Notes under the pieces: generated by a model | What the model saw: only the letters and a program-made list of their open reading frames with translations | Database searches by the model: none | Told to the model about the DNA's origin: nothing | Assembly (NCBI GenBank): GCA_021513715.1 | Contig: CP084167.1 | Location: 1,876,571-1,940,570, forward strand | Length of the DNA: 64,000 bases | Direction of reading: 5' to 3' | Source: Candidatus Heimdallarchaeum endolithica | GTDB lineage: Archaea > Asgardarchaeota > Heimdallarchaeia > Heimdallarchaeales > Heimdallarchaeaceae | In this document: positions 54,487-63,842 of the stretch, piece after piece | Numbering within the stretch: the first letter of the stretch is position 1 | Layout of the letters: every line of letters begins with the position of its first letter | Position numbers and translations under genes: made by a program

Positions 54487-54520
54487 TTGGATTTCGAAAT
54501 AAATAAACTTAAACAATTTT

Positions 54521-55105
54521 TCATTCGATAATATAATCTTTGAATGTTTGCCCTATCAAATCTGCTATTCTTAGAGATTCAGGTAAAAAACTAGTAAATG
54601 TAGCTTTTTCTATAATCTCCTTTACTTCATAAATCTTGTTAATACCTGTAAACTGAACAATTGCTTCAAATTCTCTATTAATTTTATTTTTAAACTTTAT
54701 TCTCTTCATTGGGGGATTCGAAAGGAGTATACCATACCGCTTTTCTCCATCTTCTAAATGCATTAATGCTTTTCTAATTTTTTCTTCATCAGGTTTTTTA
54801 CTCAAGATTGTAATAACAGGGATATTTAATTGTTCATATAAAGCATTCATATCTATTACATTAAAAGCGGCTATAGTCGAACTAGCTAGAAAAATCGCTT
54901 TTAACTGTGTAGCAAATTTACTTGTTTCTATCATCCAGATTATTTTTTCTGTTGCATCTAATCCATCTATTTCAATTTCACCCCGTAAGATCCCTTCTAC
55001 AAAACTATAACCACGAGTTACCACTCCAAAAATAAAAGTTTTTTTTGACTTATTACGATAGAATGCAGCGTCATCAATGCCAATTGTACGAATCTTTTTT
55101 TTCAC
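54521..55105 (-). CDS. DUF99 (UPF0215) protein, endonuclease V-like
   Basis: 194 residues. IRTIGIDDAAF and the family motif FNVIDMNAL match DUF99, an archaeal family with an endonuclease V-like fold. Function not established. Convergent with the RNase III-fold gene. Confidence 0.85.
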   Translation of the reverse strand: MKKKIRTIGIDDAAFYRNKSKKTFIFGVVTRGYSFVEGILRGEIEIDGLDATEKIIWMIETSKFATQLKAIFLASSTIAAFNVIDMNALYEQLNIPVITILSKKPDEEKIRKALMHLEDGEKRYGILLSNPPMKRIKFKNKINREFEAIVQFTGINKIYEVKEIIEKATFTSFLPESLRIADLIGQTFKDYIIE

Positions 55106-55156
55106 TTTTTAATTTCTAAAAAAAATATATAAATACTTATTGTAAAAAAATAAAAA

Positions 55157-55699
55157 TCAAATAAGTTTCTTTCTGACAATTGGAATAATAAATAATGAGA
55201 ACAGTGAAGTAAATAGATACACTGGTGTTTTTTCTGTTGTAGGTTCACTAATATCTATTTTAATATAATATGTGTCATCTGTTGGTTGAACAATATTATC
55301 TAGACCCAAAAAGTCGACAGAGTTGGGTAATAGAATGTTTGTCCCATTAGTATAATAAACAATAAAATGGTATCCAATTGTTGAACCACTTCCTTGTGTT
55401 ATGTAATAATTTCCTGAAAATACATTTCCATTTTGTTCCATCAGAATCGGTTTTGTATCACAAATGAAATCGGGACTAAGTTGACAGAAAAAGAGCCGTA
55501 TATAGGAGATATTTTCAGAGTCATAAACTTCTATTGTAATGCTGATATTTGTTTCTGGAGTAACATATGAAGGCGTTTGGTTTATTGATTTTATGTTATA
55601 ATTTTGCCCATAAACATACATTTTTGTTTCTAATACTACAGAAAAGAAAAAAAGTATGGTAATTATACCTACTAATTTTATGGATGAGAGTTTTTTCAT
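55157..55699 (-). CDS. Exported, membrane-anchored protein, unknown
   Basis: 180 residues. Signal-like helix at 8-28 (GIITILFFFSVVL), an extracellular beta-rich domain with FFCQLSPDFICD (possible disulfide), and a C-terminal membrane helix (VYLFTSLFSLFIIPIV) with a basic tail. One base after the thioredoxin-CcdA gene, so co-transcribed; could be its client. Confidence 0.6.
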   Translation of the reverse strand: MKKLSSIKLVGIITILFFFSVVLETKMYVYGQNYNIKSINQTPSYVTPETNISITIEVYDSENISYIRLFFCQLSPDFICDTKPILMEQNGNVFSGNYYITQGSGSTIGYHFIVYYTNGTNILLPNSVDFLGLDNIVQPTDDTYYIKIDISEPTTEKTPVYLFTSLFSLFIIPIVRKKLI

Positions 55700-55700
55700 T

Positions 55701-57017
55701 TCAACTTAAAAGAAAAAATTCCAATAATAAATATATCCCTACTAATATTATTATGACACTAGCTACTTTCTTTATAATATCAGTTGCATTTTTTATCTTC
55801 TTAAGTAAAGCATCCCGAGAAAGGCTGATAAGAAGTGTAGCAAAAGCCATGAGGAAGATAATTGTTAATGAAAAAGCTATGTATCCAAAAATTATTTTTA
55901 TAACAGATAAAGAAGAGATTTGAAGAGCAAATGCAAAGAAAATAGGTGCGTTACAGCCAAGTGAAGCTAGTCCGTACCCAATACCATAGAGAAAAGTTTG
56001 ATTTATTTTTTTGATGAATTCTCTTTTTTTCTTATTTTCATTAAGCTTCCTTTGCTTTTTGTTAATCCATTGTTGAATAGAGTTAAATTGCAAGGAAAAG
56101 TTTGTAAACATTGAGATACCGAATAAAATCAAGAGCCCTCCAATTATAGGAACAAGGTAAGGAACATATTTTTTTATGCTTCCTCCAACAACTGTTATTA
56201 ATACACCTAACAGCCCATAACTGATTAATATTCCCACTCCTCCGATACTTCCAATCAACAGATACATGGGTGAACTTCCTTTGTGTTCTTCTTTTGTAAC
56301 ACCAGCTGAAGTTTCACTATCTTGTTCTTCAGTTGACTCTTCGTCTTGTTCTTTCTTCTGTTTTTGATCTTGTCCTATAATATGAGCTAAGTAACTAGGA
56401 AGAAGAGGAAAAGCACAAGGAGAGAAAAAAGAAGCTATACCGGTTAATACTGCGAAACCTATTGTAAATTCACTTCTTGTGGTTATCTCTGTTCCACCTA
56501 ACTCACCATTTATTGTTTGTTGCAATACAGTTCTTAATGTATCTTCATCTACAAATCCTGTATCATGGAATGTAATCATACCTTCTTTATTAATAATAAC
56601 AAAAGTAGGTAAAGAGATTACATTATAATCATCGACCATACTATCTGAAGCAAAAGCAACATACCAAGAAATGTTATACTCTTGTTTATAATTTTCTAAT
56701 TCTTCTTTTGTAGTAAATGAATCAATTTCTAGAGTTATTATTGTTACATTTTCTTTTATTGATGAATCACCCCAAATATTATTTAATACCGGATTCATTT
56801 CTTTACACACTGTACAAGTAACACTCATGAAATCAAGAAGAAGAACTTTATCACTTTGGGATTCAAAAGATAGGATTTCACCTTCTAGTGTTTCTACTTG
56901 GAAAGCTGCAGCTTTTTTGCTTCCTGATCCAGAATAACGAGTGAAAAAGTAAACCCCTAGCAATGTACTTAATATTACAAATGTAGCTGCTAAAATAATT
57001 GCATCTCGTTTCTTCAT
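55701..57017 (-). CDS. Thioredoxin-CcdA/DsbD fusion membrane protein
   Basis: 438 residues. N-terminal anchor (7-26), then an external thioredoxin domain with active site CTVCKEM (about 67-72), then a CcdA-type membrane part with CysPro motifs SPCAFPLLPS and SLGCNAP. A cytosolic Glu-rich loop links two membrane parts. Moves electrons across the membrane to exported dithiols. The domain order, thioredoxin before CcdA, differs from DsbD. Confidence 0.85.
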   Translation of the reverse strand: MKKRDAIILAATFVILSTLLGVYFFTRYSGSGSKKAAAFQVETLEGEILSFESQSDKVLLLDFMSVTCTVCKEMNPVLNNIWGDSSIKENVTIITLEIDSFTTKEELENYKQEYNISWYVAFASDSMVDDYNVISLPTFVIINKEGMITFHDTGFVDEDTLRTVLQQTINGELGGTEITTRSEFTIGFAVLTGIASFFSPCAFPLLPSYLAHIIGQDQKQKKEQDEESTEEQDSETSAGVTKEEHKGSSPMYLLIGSIGGVGILISYGLLGVLITVVGGSIKKYVPYLVPIIGGLLILFGISMFTNFSLQFNSIQQWINKKQRKLNENKKKREFIKKINQTFLYGIGYGLASLGCNAPIFFAFALQISSLSVIKIIFGYIAFSLTIIFLMAFATLLISLSRDALLKKIKNATDIIKKVASVIIILVGIYLLLEFFLLS

Positions 57018-57129
57018 ACTGGAAGAAAAATTGAGACAGTTATATAATTTTTGAGAAATATTTTCAAGTAAAAAAGGACTTATTAAACATCTAAAGAGGA
57101 TTTTAAAGAAAGCTACTCAAAAATAAAAA

Positions 57130-57468
57130 TCATTCAATATCTATACCTAGAGCCATTCGTATCAACTCTTGAACTCGATCCTCTTCTTCCTCATATTTTG
57201 CCTTTTTTCCAGGAACTTCTACTATTACTGGATAAGTTTGTTGCCTAATCTTAGCAATGATAGTAGTATTCGCTTTGGCAACATCCTCTGTCACTATCAA
57301 TATTGCAAGGTCTGGTTGTTCAGCTAACTTCTTCAAAATACGCCCAGCATTTTCAGGTTCCACAGTATATGCCTCTGCTATTCCTGCAAGTTTAAAACCA
57401 AGCGAAGTTTCTTCATCACCAACAGAAACAATCTTCTTTCTTTCCACATTACTACTCATCAAAATCAC
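57130..57468 (-). CDS. atpF: A/V-type ATP synthase subunit F
   Basis: About 110 residues. VSVGDEETSLGFKLAGI, LAILIVTEDVA, YPVIVEVPG are diagnostic of stalk subunit F. Directly downstream of subunit H (4 bases). Confidence 0.93.
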   Translation of the reverse strand: MILMSSNVERKKIVSVGDEETSLGFKLAGIAEAYTVEPENAGRILKKLAEQPDLAILIVTEDVAKANTTIIAKIRQQTYPVIVEVPGKKAKYEEEEDRVQELIRMALGIDIE

Positions 57469-57472
57469 TTAT

Positions 57473-57790
57473 TTAACCAAAGATCTGCGTTACGATAAGT
57501 TCAATAGCTTCTTTTTCTACTTTTTTTGCTTTTTCCTTTAATTTCATTTGCTTCTTTTCAAACTGATTTAATAATTCATTGTAGTTTTGTTCTGCTTTAG
57601 CCTTAACAGCTTCAGTAATCTTTGAAGCTTCTTCTTTAACTTTTATTTCTGCTTCGCGTATCTTTAAAATAGCTTTTTTTTCTGCTTCATTAATCGATGA
57701 TTTTTTTTCTTGCTCTGCTTGCTTCAATTTTTGTTGATAACTTTTCTCTGCGTCCTTTATTTTACGTAATAATTCAATTGACATGATCAT
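57473..57790 (-). CDS. ahaH: A/V-type ATP synthase subunit H
   Basis: 105 residues of almost continuous coiled coil, right-handed peripheral stalk type (IREAEIKVKEEASKITEAVKAKAEQ). Position before subunit F supports it. Met3 is a likely start. Confidence 0.8.
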   Translation of the reverse strand: MIMSIELLRKIKDAEKSYQQKLKQAEQEKKSSINEAEKKAILKIREAEIKVKEEASKITEAVKAKAEQNYNELLNQFEKKQMKLKEKAKKVEKEAIELIVTQIFG

Positions 57791-57980
57791 CGTCCGAATT
57801 TTTCTTATTCTTAAAATCTTAAAAATTATCTACTTAAAATATTTTGTTGTAGCTAACAGTTAACAAATTGTCGACAACTACTACTCAAAAAGAAGACTTA
57901 AAAATCACTGAAAGAAAACAATTCGTCAAGAAAAATGGAAGAAATTCTTTCGACGATGATAGTAAATAGAAGGTGAAAGT

Positions 57981-58286
57981 ATGCGTAAATCACATGGATA
58001 TAGGCATGGGACACGAAAATTATTTAGTAAAAAAACAAGAGATAAAGGAATTCGCCCTCCAGATTACATATTAACTCCGTATGAGGAAGGAGATATAGTA
58101 GATATTATTATTGATCCAAGCGCACATAAAGGAATGCCTCACAGGAGATATCATGGAAAAACAGGAGTAATAAAAAAGAAACAAGGCGAATCTTTCATTG
58201 TAGAAATAAAACAAGGAAAAGCTATAAAAAATATAATTGCAAGAAGAGAACATATTCGAAAGTCACGCTCTCAAATTAAGGTTTAA
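57981..58286 (+). CDS. rpl21e: Ribosomal protein L21e
   Basis: eL21, 101 residues. SHGYRHGTRKLFSKKTRDKG and MPHRRYHGKTGVI are diagnostic. AAGGTGAAAGT precedes the ATG. Followed by rpoF after 11 bases. Confidence 0.96.
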   Translation: MRKSHGYRHGTRKLFSKKTRDKGIRPPDYILTPYEEGDIVDIIIDPSAHKGMPHRRYHGKTGVIKKKQGESFIVEIKQGKAIKNIIARREHIRKSRSQIKV

Positions 58287-58297
58287 AAGGGATTAGG

Positions 58298-58648
58298 ATG
58301 CCAAAGAATGTTTTAAATAAAAAGCCGTTAACAATTACTGAAGCAATGGAGATACTTCAGAAAAGAAGTGAAGAAGACGAATTGTCATACTGGCAACGTG
58401 TCGCTTACGAGCATGCGATGCAACACGCAAGAGTAGATCCCAGTGATTCACGTAAAATTGTTGAAACTCTCATAAACGAATTTGAGATAACAGAATTAGC
58501 GGCTTTTTCTATTGCAAATGTACTCCCCACAAGACCTGAAGAGTTAAAAGACTTACTCCAAAAAGAACCAAAGATTCTTACAGATTCAGAAATAAAAGCT
58601 ATCTTTGATTTTCTTCGACCTTATGTTCAAAAATACCTTGGAGAGTAG
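58298..58648 (+). CDS. rpoF: RNA polymerase subunit F (Rpb4)
   Basis: 116 residues. EFEITELAAFSIANVLPTRPEE matches archaeal Rpb4. Forms the polymerase stalk with RpoE. Standard order rpl21e-rpoF-DUF655-ksgA. Confidence 0.93.
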   Translation: MPKNVLNKKPLTITEAMEILQKRSEEDELSYWQRVAYEHAMQHARVDPSDSRKIVETLINEFEITELAAFSIANVLPTRPEELKDLLQKEPKILTDSEIKAIFDFLRPYVQKYLGE

Positions 58649-58745
58649 ATGCAATAACCAGAATATAAATCTAAATTTAAAAGCCTTTTTTTAATAATAT
58701 ATGCAAAACTTTTTTTTATAGTATTACTTATTGAAGGTGAGACAT

Positions 58746-59453
58746 ATGCAATATAATCCAGAACCAAATAAAGAAAAAAGTCAAAACCAAAGAGATACCC
58801 CTTTAGATTTTGAATTTGGAAAAATAAAACATGTCCGTCCTCCAAAAAAATTTGAAAGTAAAATATTAGTATTAGATTATCTACCTGAGGGAAAAGGTTT
58901 TAGTCAAGCCCCACGAAAAGAACCAATAATTCTTGGGATTGGAACAAAGTGGTTCTCTTTGCTAGAAGTCTCGCTTCGTAAGAGAGGAAACTATACAAAA
59001 TTTGCTGAATTAAAATTACCTCGCCCAGATGAAGAGAACGGAGATACTCCACTAAAACGAGTTATAAGACAAATATCAACAGATGAACTAACCAATACGG
59101 CTTATGAAGCTCTAGATGAAGCTATTTGTCTAATAATCGGAAAAAATGAAAAAAGGTTTGTTACCTTCTTTAATAAAGCTCAACCCATTACTAATAAATT
59201 ACACGCTTTAAAATTGATACCAGGTATTGGAAAACAGCTTATGTGGGAGATACTAGAGGAAAGAAAAAAACTTCCATTTGTTTCCTTTAAAGACATTGAA
59301 GATAGGGTAAAAGTTACAGACATTGCAAAAATGATACAAAAAAGGATAAGACAAGAATTAGAAGGAGAGGAAAAGCATTTACTTTTTACTACAAAACTAG
59401 AACTTGACAAAAAAAGTGAATATAGGAAGAGATCTCGAGAACAAAAATATTAA
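58746..59453 (+). CDS. DUF655 RNA-binding-like protein
   Basis: About 235 residues from ATG at 58746 (the frame opens at GTG 58731). OB-like middle part, then a helix-hairpin-helix (LIPGIGKQLMWEILEERKKL). Known family between rpoF and ksgA in archaea; role unknown, perhaps rRNA or tRNA handling. Confidence 0.85.
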   Translation: MQYNPEPNKEKSQNQRDTPLDFEFGKIKHVRPPKKFESKILVLDYLPEGKGFSQAPRKEPIILGIGTKWFSLLEVSLRKRGNYTKFAELKLPRPDEENGDTPLKRVIRQISTDELTNTAYEALDEAICLIIGKNEKRFVTFFNKAQPITNKLHALKLIPGIGKQLMWEILEERKKLPFVSFKDIEDRVKVTDIAKMIQKRIRQELEGEEKHLLFTTKLELDKKSEYRKRSREQKY

Positions 59454-59509
59454 GAACATCTTATTTCTCCTTACAAAACTTTTATTTTACCAAAATTTAA
59501 GAAGATATT

Positions 59510-60388
59510 ATGACCATTTCTCAATCTTTGTGTTGGAAATCATCAAAAGAATTACGATACCATGTAGTTAGTAGTTTAAAGTATTTGGGCGTTAATCCAA
59601 CAAAGATCAGAAGTCAAAATTTTTTGATTGACTCAAATATTATAAAATATCAAATTGAGAAAGCAGGAATTAACCAAGAAGATATTGTTTTAGAGATTGG
59701 GGGGGGATTAGCTTCTTTAACAAAGTGTTTAGCAGAAAAAGCAAAAAAAGTTTATTGCATTGAGTTAGATAAAATATTTTCAAAATTTCTTCGAGATTAT
59801 TTTTCTACATACAATAATGTTGAAATTATCAGTGGAGATGCCCTTAAAATAAAGTGGCCTTCTTTCTCTAAGAGTGTTTCAAATCTTCCATACCAGATAT
59901 CATCACCAATAACTTTCAAACTTTTAGAACAGTCCTTTCAAGTTGCAGTTTTAATGTATCAAAAAGAATTTGCTGAAAGACTATTTGCAGAACCTGGAAG
60001 CAAAAATTATTCACGACTTTCAGTTATGGTTAAACTAAAGGGCAAAGTGAAGTATCTGAAAACAATAAATGAACACTCTTTCTACCCTCAGCCAAAAGTA
60101 AAAGGCGCTCTAGTTGAGATTAAACCTTTAAATAGAGAGTTAAATTTGGACATTATTCAATTTGGGGAGTTTGTCACCAGTTTATTCACTTTAAAAGGGA
60201 AAACTGTAAGAAGCGCTCTAAAAATTAACTTTAAAAACACTTTTTCTAATTTATCTGAGAAAGAAAAAGAGAAATTAGAAAAATTGCCATTCATACATAG
60301 GAGAATATTTAGCCTTACTCAAAATGAATTGATTGAGTTATATAATGAGATTCTTAGAGCAGGATGGTATTCAAGTGAGAGACGTTAA
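59510..60388 (+). CDS. rsmA: rRNA dimethyladenosine transferase KsgA/Dim1
   Basis: 292 residues. NFLIDSNIIKYQIEKAG, SAM motif LEIGGGLASLT, catalytic SNLPYQISSP. Dimethylates two adenines at the 3' end of 16S rRNA. A HemK-like gene overlaps its end. Confidence 0.95.
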   Translation: MTISQSLCWKSSKELRYHVVSSLKYLGVNPTKIRSQNFLIDSNIIKYQIEKAGINQEDIVLEIGGGLASLTKCLAEKAKKVYCIELDKIFSKFLRDYFSTYNNVEIISGDALKIKWPSFSKSVSNLPYQISSPITFKLLEQSFQVAVLMYQKEFAERLFAEPGSKNYSRLSVMVKLKGKVKYLKTINEHSFYPQPKVKGALVEIKPLNRELNLDIIQFGEFVTSLFTLKGKTVRSALKINFKNTFSNLSEKEKEKLEKLPFIHRRIFSLTQNELIELYNEILRAGWYSSERR

Positions 60389-61001
60389 TCAATATTATTT
60401 AGATAAATACAACATTCATTTAAGAATCAATGATGACGTTTACGAGCCTGCTGAAGACTCCTTTCTAATGATAGATAATGTGGATATTCCAAAAAATGCT
60501 AAAATAATACTAGAAATAGGTTGTGGAAGCGGAATAATTAGTCTTGCTCTTAGTAAAAAATATCTTAATAAGCGTTTCATTGTTTCTGATATCTCTTTTA
60601 TATCTACACAGTATACAAACTACAATGTAAAATTAAACAAATTACAAAATAATATAGATGTAATATGCTCTGATTCGATAAACGCATTAATTAATTTTTC
60701 TCCAGACATAATTCTTTGGAATCCCCCATATCTACCTGAAGAAGAGAGTTCTTTTTTTACTCCCACTGAAAGGATGATGCTTTTTGGTGGAAAAAAAGGG
60801 TATGAAGCAGTTTATAAGTTAATAAATAAATTTAATAAAAGAAAGATGAAAACAACATTTTATACTATTTTTTCTTCATTAGCTTGGGACCCAGAAGAAA
60901 GAAAGAGGGATGATAGTTCAAGGATCAAATTTGAAATTGTTAAAGAACAAAAACTTCCCTTTGAAAAATTATTTTTAGTAAAAATTCTTATAGGAGACTA
61001 G
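60375..61001 (+). CDS. HemK/Mtq2-like protein glutamine methyltransferase
   Basis: About 208 residues from GTG at 60375 (the frame opens at 60333). YEPAEDSFLM, EIGCGSGIIS, NPPYLPEEES: family that methylates Gln of the GGQ motif of release factor aRF1. Overlaps ksgA by 14 bases, as in many archaea. Confidence 0.88.
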   Translation: MRDVNQYYLDKYNIHLRINDDVYEPAEDSFLMIDNVDIPKNAKIILEIGCGSGIISLALSKKYLNKRFIVSDISFISTQYTNYNVKLNKLQNNIDVICSDSINALINFSPDIILWNPPYLPEEESSFFTPTERMMLFGGKKGYEAVYKLINKFNKRKMKTTFYTIFSSLAWDPEERKRDDSSRIKFEIVKEQKLPFEKLFLVKILIGD

Positions 61002-61002
61002 T

Positions 61003-61746
61003 TTGACAATGCTAGAAAAAACGTTATTAAACTACTCTGTAGTATTAGTACAACCTAAAATAAAAGGAAATATTGGTGCAATTGCTAGACTCTGTAACAA
61101 CTACAATGCAAAAAACCTCATTTTAATTGATCCTCAAGTAGATCATCTATCGTCAGAGTCAAGAGCAAGAGCAATGCATTCACTCAAATATTTGGAAAAC
61201 GCAGAGATCTATCCTACTCTCTCGGATATTAGAGGAAGATTTACTACACTTATAGCAACCACAGCAAAAGCAGGTGAACAGTATAAAATTTCAAGACAAC
61301 CTCTATTGCCCTGGGATTTTACTGAACTAAAAATACCTTCAAACGCAAAAATTGGAGTAGTTTTTGGCAGAGAAGACATTGGACTACTAAATGAAGAAAT
61401 CGATATGTGCGACATTCTAGTCAATGTTCCTTTACCTGGAGAACACAAGGTACTGAATCTATCACATGCTGTAGCCATTTTATTACATGAATTGTGGAAA
61501 GCATCAACAGCTATTGAAACAATTAAGAAACAAGAACGAATGTCAACATACAACGAAAGGAAGATCCTCTTTGATGAAGTGGAAAAAATTTTAGTTAAAA
61601 TAGAATATTTTGATCACAAAAGGACAATAGCGAATAAGTTAATTCAAAAGATAATAAATAGAAGTTTCCCAAATCATCACGAGATTCATTCATTAATAGG
61701 ATTTTTCAAGGCAATAAGAAGAAAATTAGAAAAAAAATGTAGATGA
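61003..61746 (+). CDS. trmJ: SPOUT RNA methyltransferase, TrmJ-like
   Basis: 247 residues. NIGAIARLCNNYN, VFGREDIGLLNEE, VPLPGEHKVLNLSHAVAI, the SPOUT knot. Family methylates 2'-O at tRNA position 32. Overlaps next gene by 4 bases. Confidence 0.88.
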   Translation: MTMLEKTLLNYSVVLVQPKIKGNIGAIARLCNNYNAKNLILIDPQVDHLSSESRARAMHSLKYLENAEIYPTLSDIRGRFTTLIATTAKAGEQYKISRQPLLPWDFTELKIPSNAKIGVVFGREDIGLLNEEIDMCDILVNVPLPGEHKVLNLSHAVAILLHELWKASTAIETIKKQERMSTYNERKILFDEVEKILVKIEYFDHKRTIANKLIQKIINRSFPNHHEIHSLIGFFKAIRRKLEKKCR

Positions 61747-62363
61747 GAATAATGAAACAAAAGGACTTAGAGATCTTTTTATCGAGGTTAAAAACATTTC
61801 AAAAACCAAAAGTTTCCTTAGAACAATACCAAATCCCACCAAGACTAGCTGCCATGATTGTTTACAGAGCATATTTGCTGGGAGAAATAGAAAAAAAAAG
61901 TGTTTTAGATCTTTGTTGTGGTACTGGCTCTTTTTCTATAGCTGCAAAATTACTAGGTGCGAGAGAAGTATTTGGAGTTGACATAGACTGGTCTGCCATA
62001 AAAATAGCTAATGAAAATTCATCTAAATTTAACATCTATGTTGAATGGATATTAAGTGACGTATTAAAAACAAATTTTAAAGTAGACACAGCTTTTATGA
62101 ATAGTCCCTTTGGTATCCAAGGAAAAACCAGAGATAAATTTTTTCTTGAAATTGCATTAAGAAGTGCAAAAACTTTATACTCCATACATCTTTATAATGA
62201 AGAGAACATTAAATTTTTAAAAAGGATAGTTGAAAAACATAACAAACAAATATCAGAAATCTTCAAAGCAGAATTTGAGATACCAAAAATATTTAAGTTT
62301 CATAAAAAAAGATACCACATTATTAATGTAGCAATTATAAAAACAGAGAATAAGAAAAATTAA
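61743..62363 (+). CDS. METTL5-like RNA adenine-N6 methyltransferase
   Basis: 206 residues. LEQYQIPPRLAAMI, SAM motif LDLCCGTGSFSIA, then NSPFG where METTL5 has NPPFG: the Pro is Ser here. Eukaryotic METTL5 puts m6A on 18S rRNA. Activity is uncertain because of that change. Confidence 0.8.
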   Translation: MRIMKQKDLEIFLSRLKTFQKPKVSLEQYQIPPRLAAMIVYRAYLLGEIEKKSVLDLCCGTGSFSIAAKLLGAREVFGVDIDWSAIKIANENSSKFNIYVEWILSDVLKTNFKVDTAFMNSPFGIQGKTRDKFFLEIALRSAKTLYSIHLYNEENIKFLKRIVEKHNKQISEIFKAEFEIPKIFKFHKKRYHIINVAIIKTENKKN

Positions 62364-62364
62364 G

Positions 62365-62544
62365 CTATTTTGATTTATTTAACTGATTTTTTAGCAAGTT
62401 TCTACGATATTTGCTATATTTTTGCTCTTTTTCGATAGAGAACCTAGCTGGATGAGGAGTATAAGTTTTACCTCCACAATGGGGACACAAATCAGGTTTA
62501 AGAGTATATTCACCACAATTTGCGCATTTATAAAGAGTCTTCAT
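62365..62544 (-). CDS. nop10: H/ACA RNP protein Nop10
   Basis: 59 residues from ATG at 62544: CANCGEYTLKPDLCPHCGG zinc ribbon, then HPARFSIEKEQKYSKYRR, which wraps Cbf5. The frame runs upstream into eIF2-alpha, but the ATG at 62544 lies 2 bases after that stop. Confidence 0.95.
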   Translation of the reverse strand: MKTLYKCANCGEYTLKPDLCPHCGGKTYTPHPARFSIEKEQKYSKYRRNLLKNQLNKSK

Positions 62545-62545
62545 T

Positions 62546-63352
62546 TTAATCACTAGAAACATCAGAAATAGTAAAACTAGCTTCATGACCCTCTAAAGAC
62601 TGTTCAATTTTTTCAACAACTTTAGATAGTAATTCCTCACCGACTTTTACATCTCTAGCTTTTATTACAAGCCGATAATGAGGAGCTCCAACAGTAAAGA
62701 TGTCTAAGCTTAGTTCTGCTTTTTCCATATCTTTGAACTCTTCTCGTGCTTTTAATGCATTAAGTAACGCACCTTTTATAACTTCAATACCATTACTTTC
62801 CCAGCATAAAAGTTCAATATCCTTCTGAATTGTTTTAATTGGTATAGTAAGATTCTTGTGAGCAATTTCTGTTAATATCGTTGCCCAATCCTCGGATACA
62901 CCAGCATCAGTAAAAGCTTGCTCATTTTTGAAAAGTGCTTCCTCAAATGCTTGGTAAAAAGTTTCATAATAATTTGAGCATGGATCTTCTACGTCATTCC
63001 TTGCAGTTTCCAAATCTACCTTTCTCTTCTTTGCAGCAATTTCTAGAAAAGCAAGAGCAGTCTTATAATGTTTCCAATCTTCGATTTTAGAGCGACGAAG
63101 GCTTTCAGAAACTCGTTTTAAGCTAACATCAATTTGAGTACCAGTTACTCGTTGAACTCGACCTACAACTTTTTTTCCTTCTCTAACCACATTACGTATA
63201 TTCCTAACCCAAGTTGAAGACAATTCACTTATATGGCAATAAGCAATGAGATCTTCATATTCATCAAGTTTTATGTAACACCCATGACTTTCAATTTTTG
63301 TAATAGTACCTAAGACTAGATCTCCAGGTTCAGGTAAATTTCTTCTACTCAT
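62546..63352 (-). CDS. eif2a: Translation initiation factor 2 alpha
   Basis: 268 residues. S1 domain at start (GDLVLGTITKIESHGCYIKLDEYED), helical middle, and alpha-beta C-domain that binds aIF2-gamma. In order with nop10, as in other archaea. Confidence 0.94.
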   Translation of the reverse strand: MSRRNLPEPGDLVLGTITKIESHGCYIKLDEYEDLIAYCHISELSSTWVRNIRNVVREGKKVVGRVQRVTGTQIDVSLKRVSESLRRSKIEDWKHYKTALAFLEIAAKKRKVDLETARNDVEDPCSNYYETFYQAFEEALFKNEQAFTDAGVSEDWATILTEIAHKNLTIPIKTIQKDIELLCWESNGIEVIKGALLNALKAREEFKDMEKAELSLDIFTVGAPHYRLVIKARDVKVGEELLSKVVEKIEQSLEGHEASFTISDVSSD

Positions 63353-63842
63353 TATAAACCAATGTTAATTCAAATTAGGCATATAAAAACTTAAGGTTTG
63401 GATTCCTATAATTGTGGGTGCTACATACAAATTTCAACACAATGAAAACAGATTTGGAGATAAAAAAGTTTAGTTAATTTTCTTTTATTTTCAACTCTCA
63501 TTTTTTATCCCATATAGAAAAAATTACTTTGTTATGTTTCTGTGTAGAAAAATAAGGGCTTTCTACTGACTAACTAATTGTTACACATTTACAAGTAAAT
63601 TATTAAGTAAAATTAATTTATAAAAAGAGAATAAAAAACAGAACTACATTAAATTCATTATCTTCAACACATATGATTTTCATTTAAGAAAACTTGTAGA
63701 AATTCACAAAGTATTGTAATTATAGCCTTATAAAAAAAGTCAAAAAAATAATCAAAAAACGAATAGAAACATTACTAAAGAAACAAATTTAACCAATTTT
63801 TATTTGGAAAATATTAATAAAGGCTTGAAATCTACGGCGAAT
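63353..63842. other. 490-base intergenic region, nothing identified
   Basis: Between two divergent genes, very AT-rich, with no coding frame, tRNA or strong hairpin that I can see. It probably holds both promoters. Confidence 0.6.
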
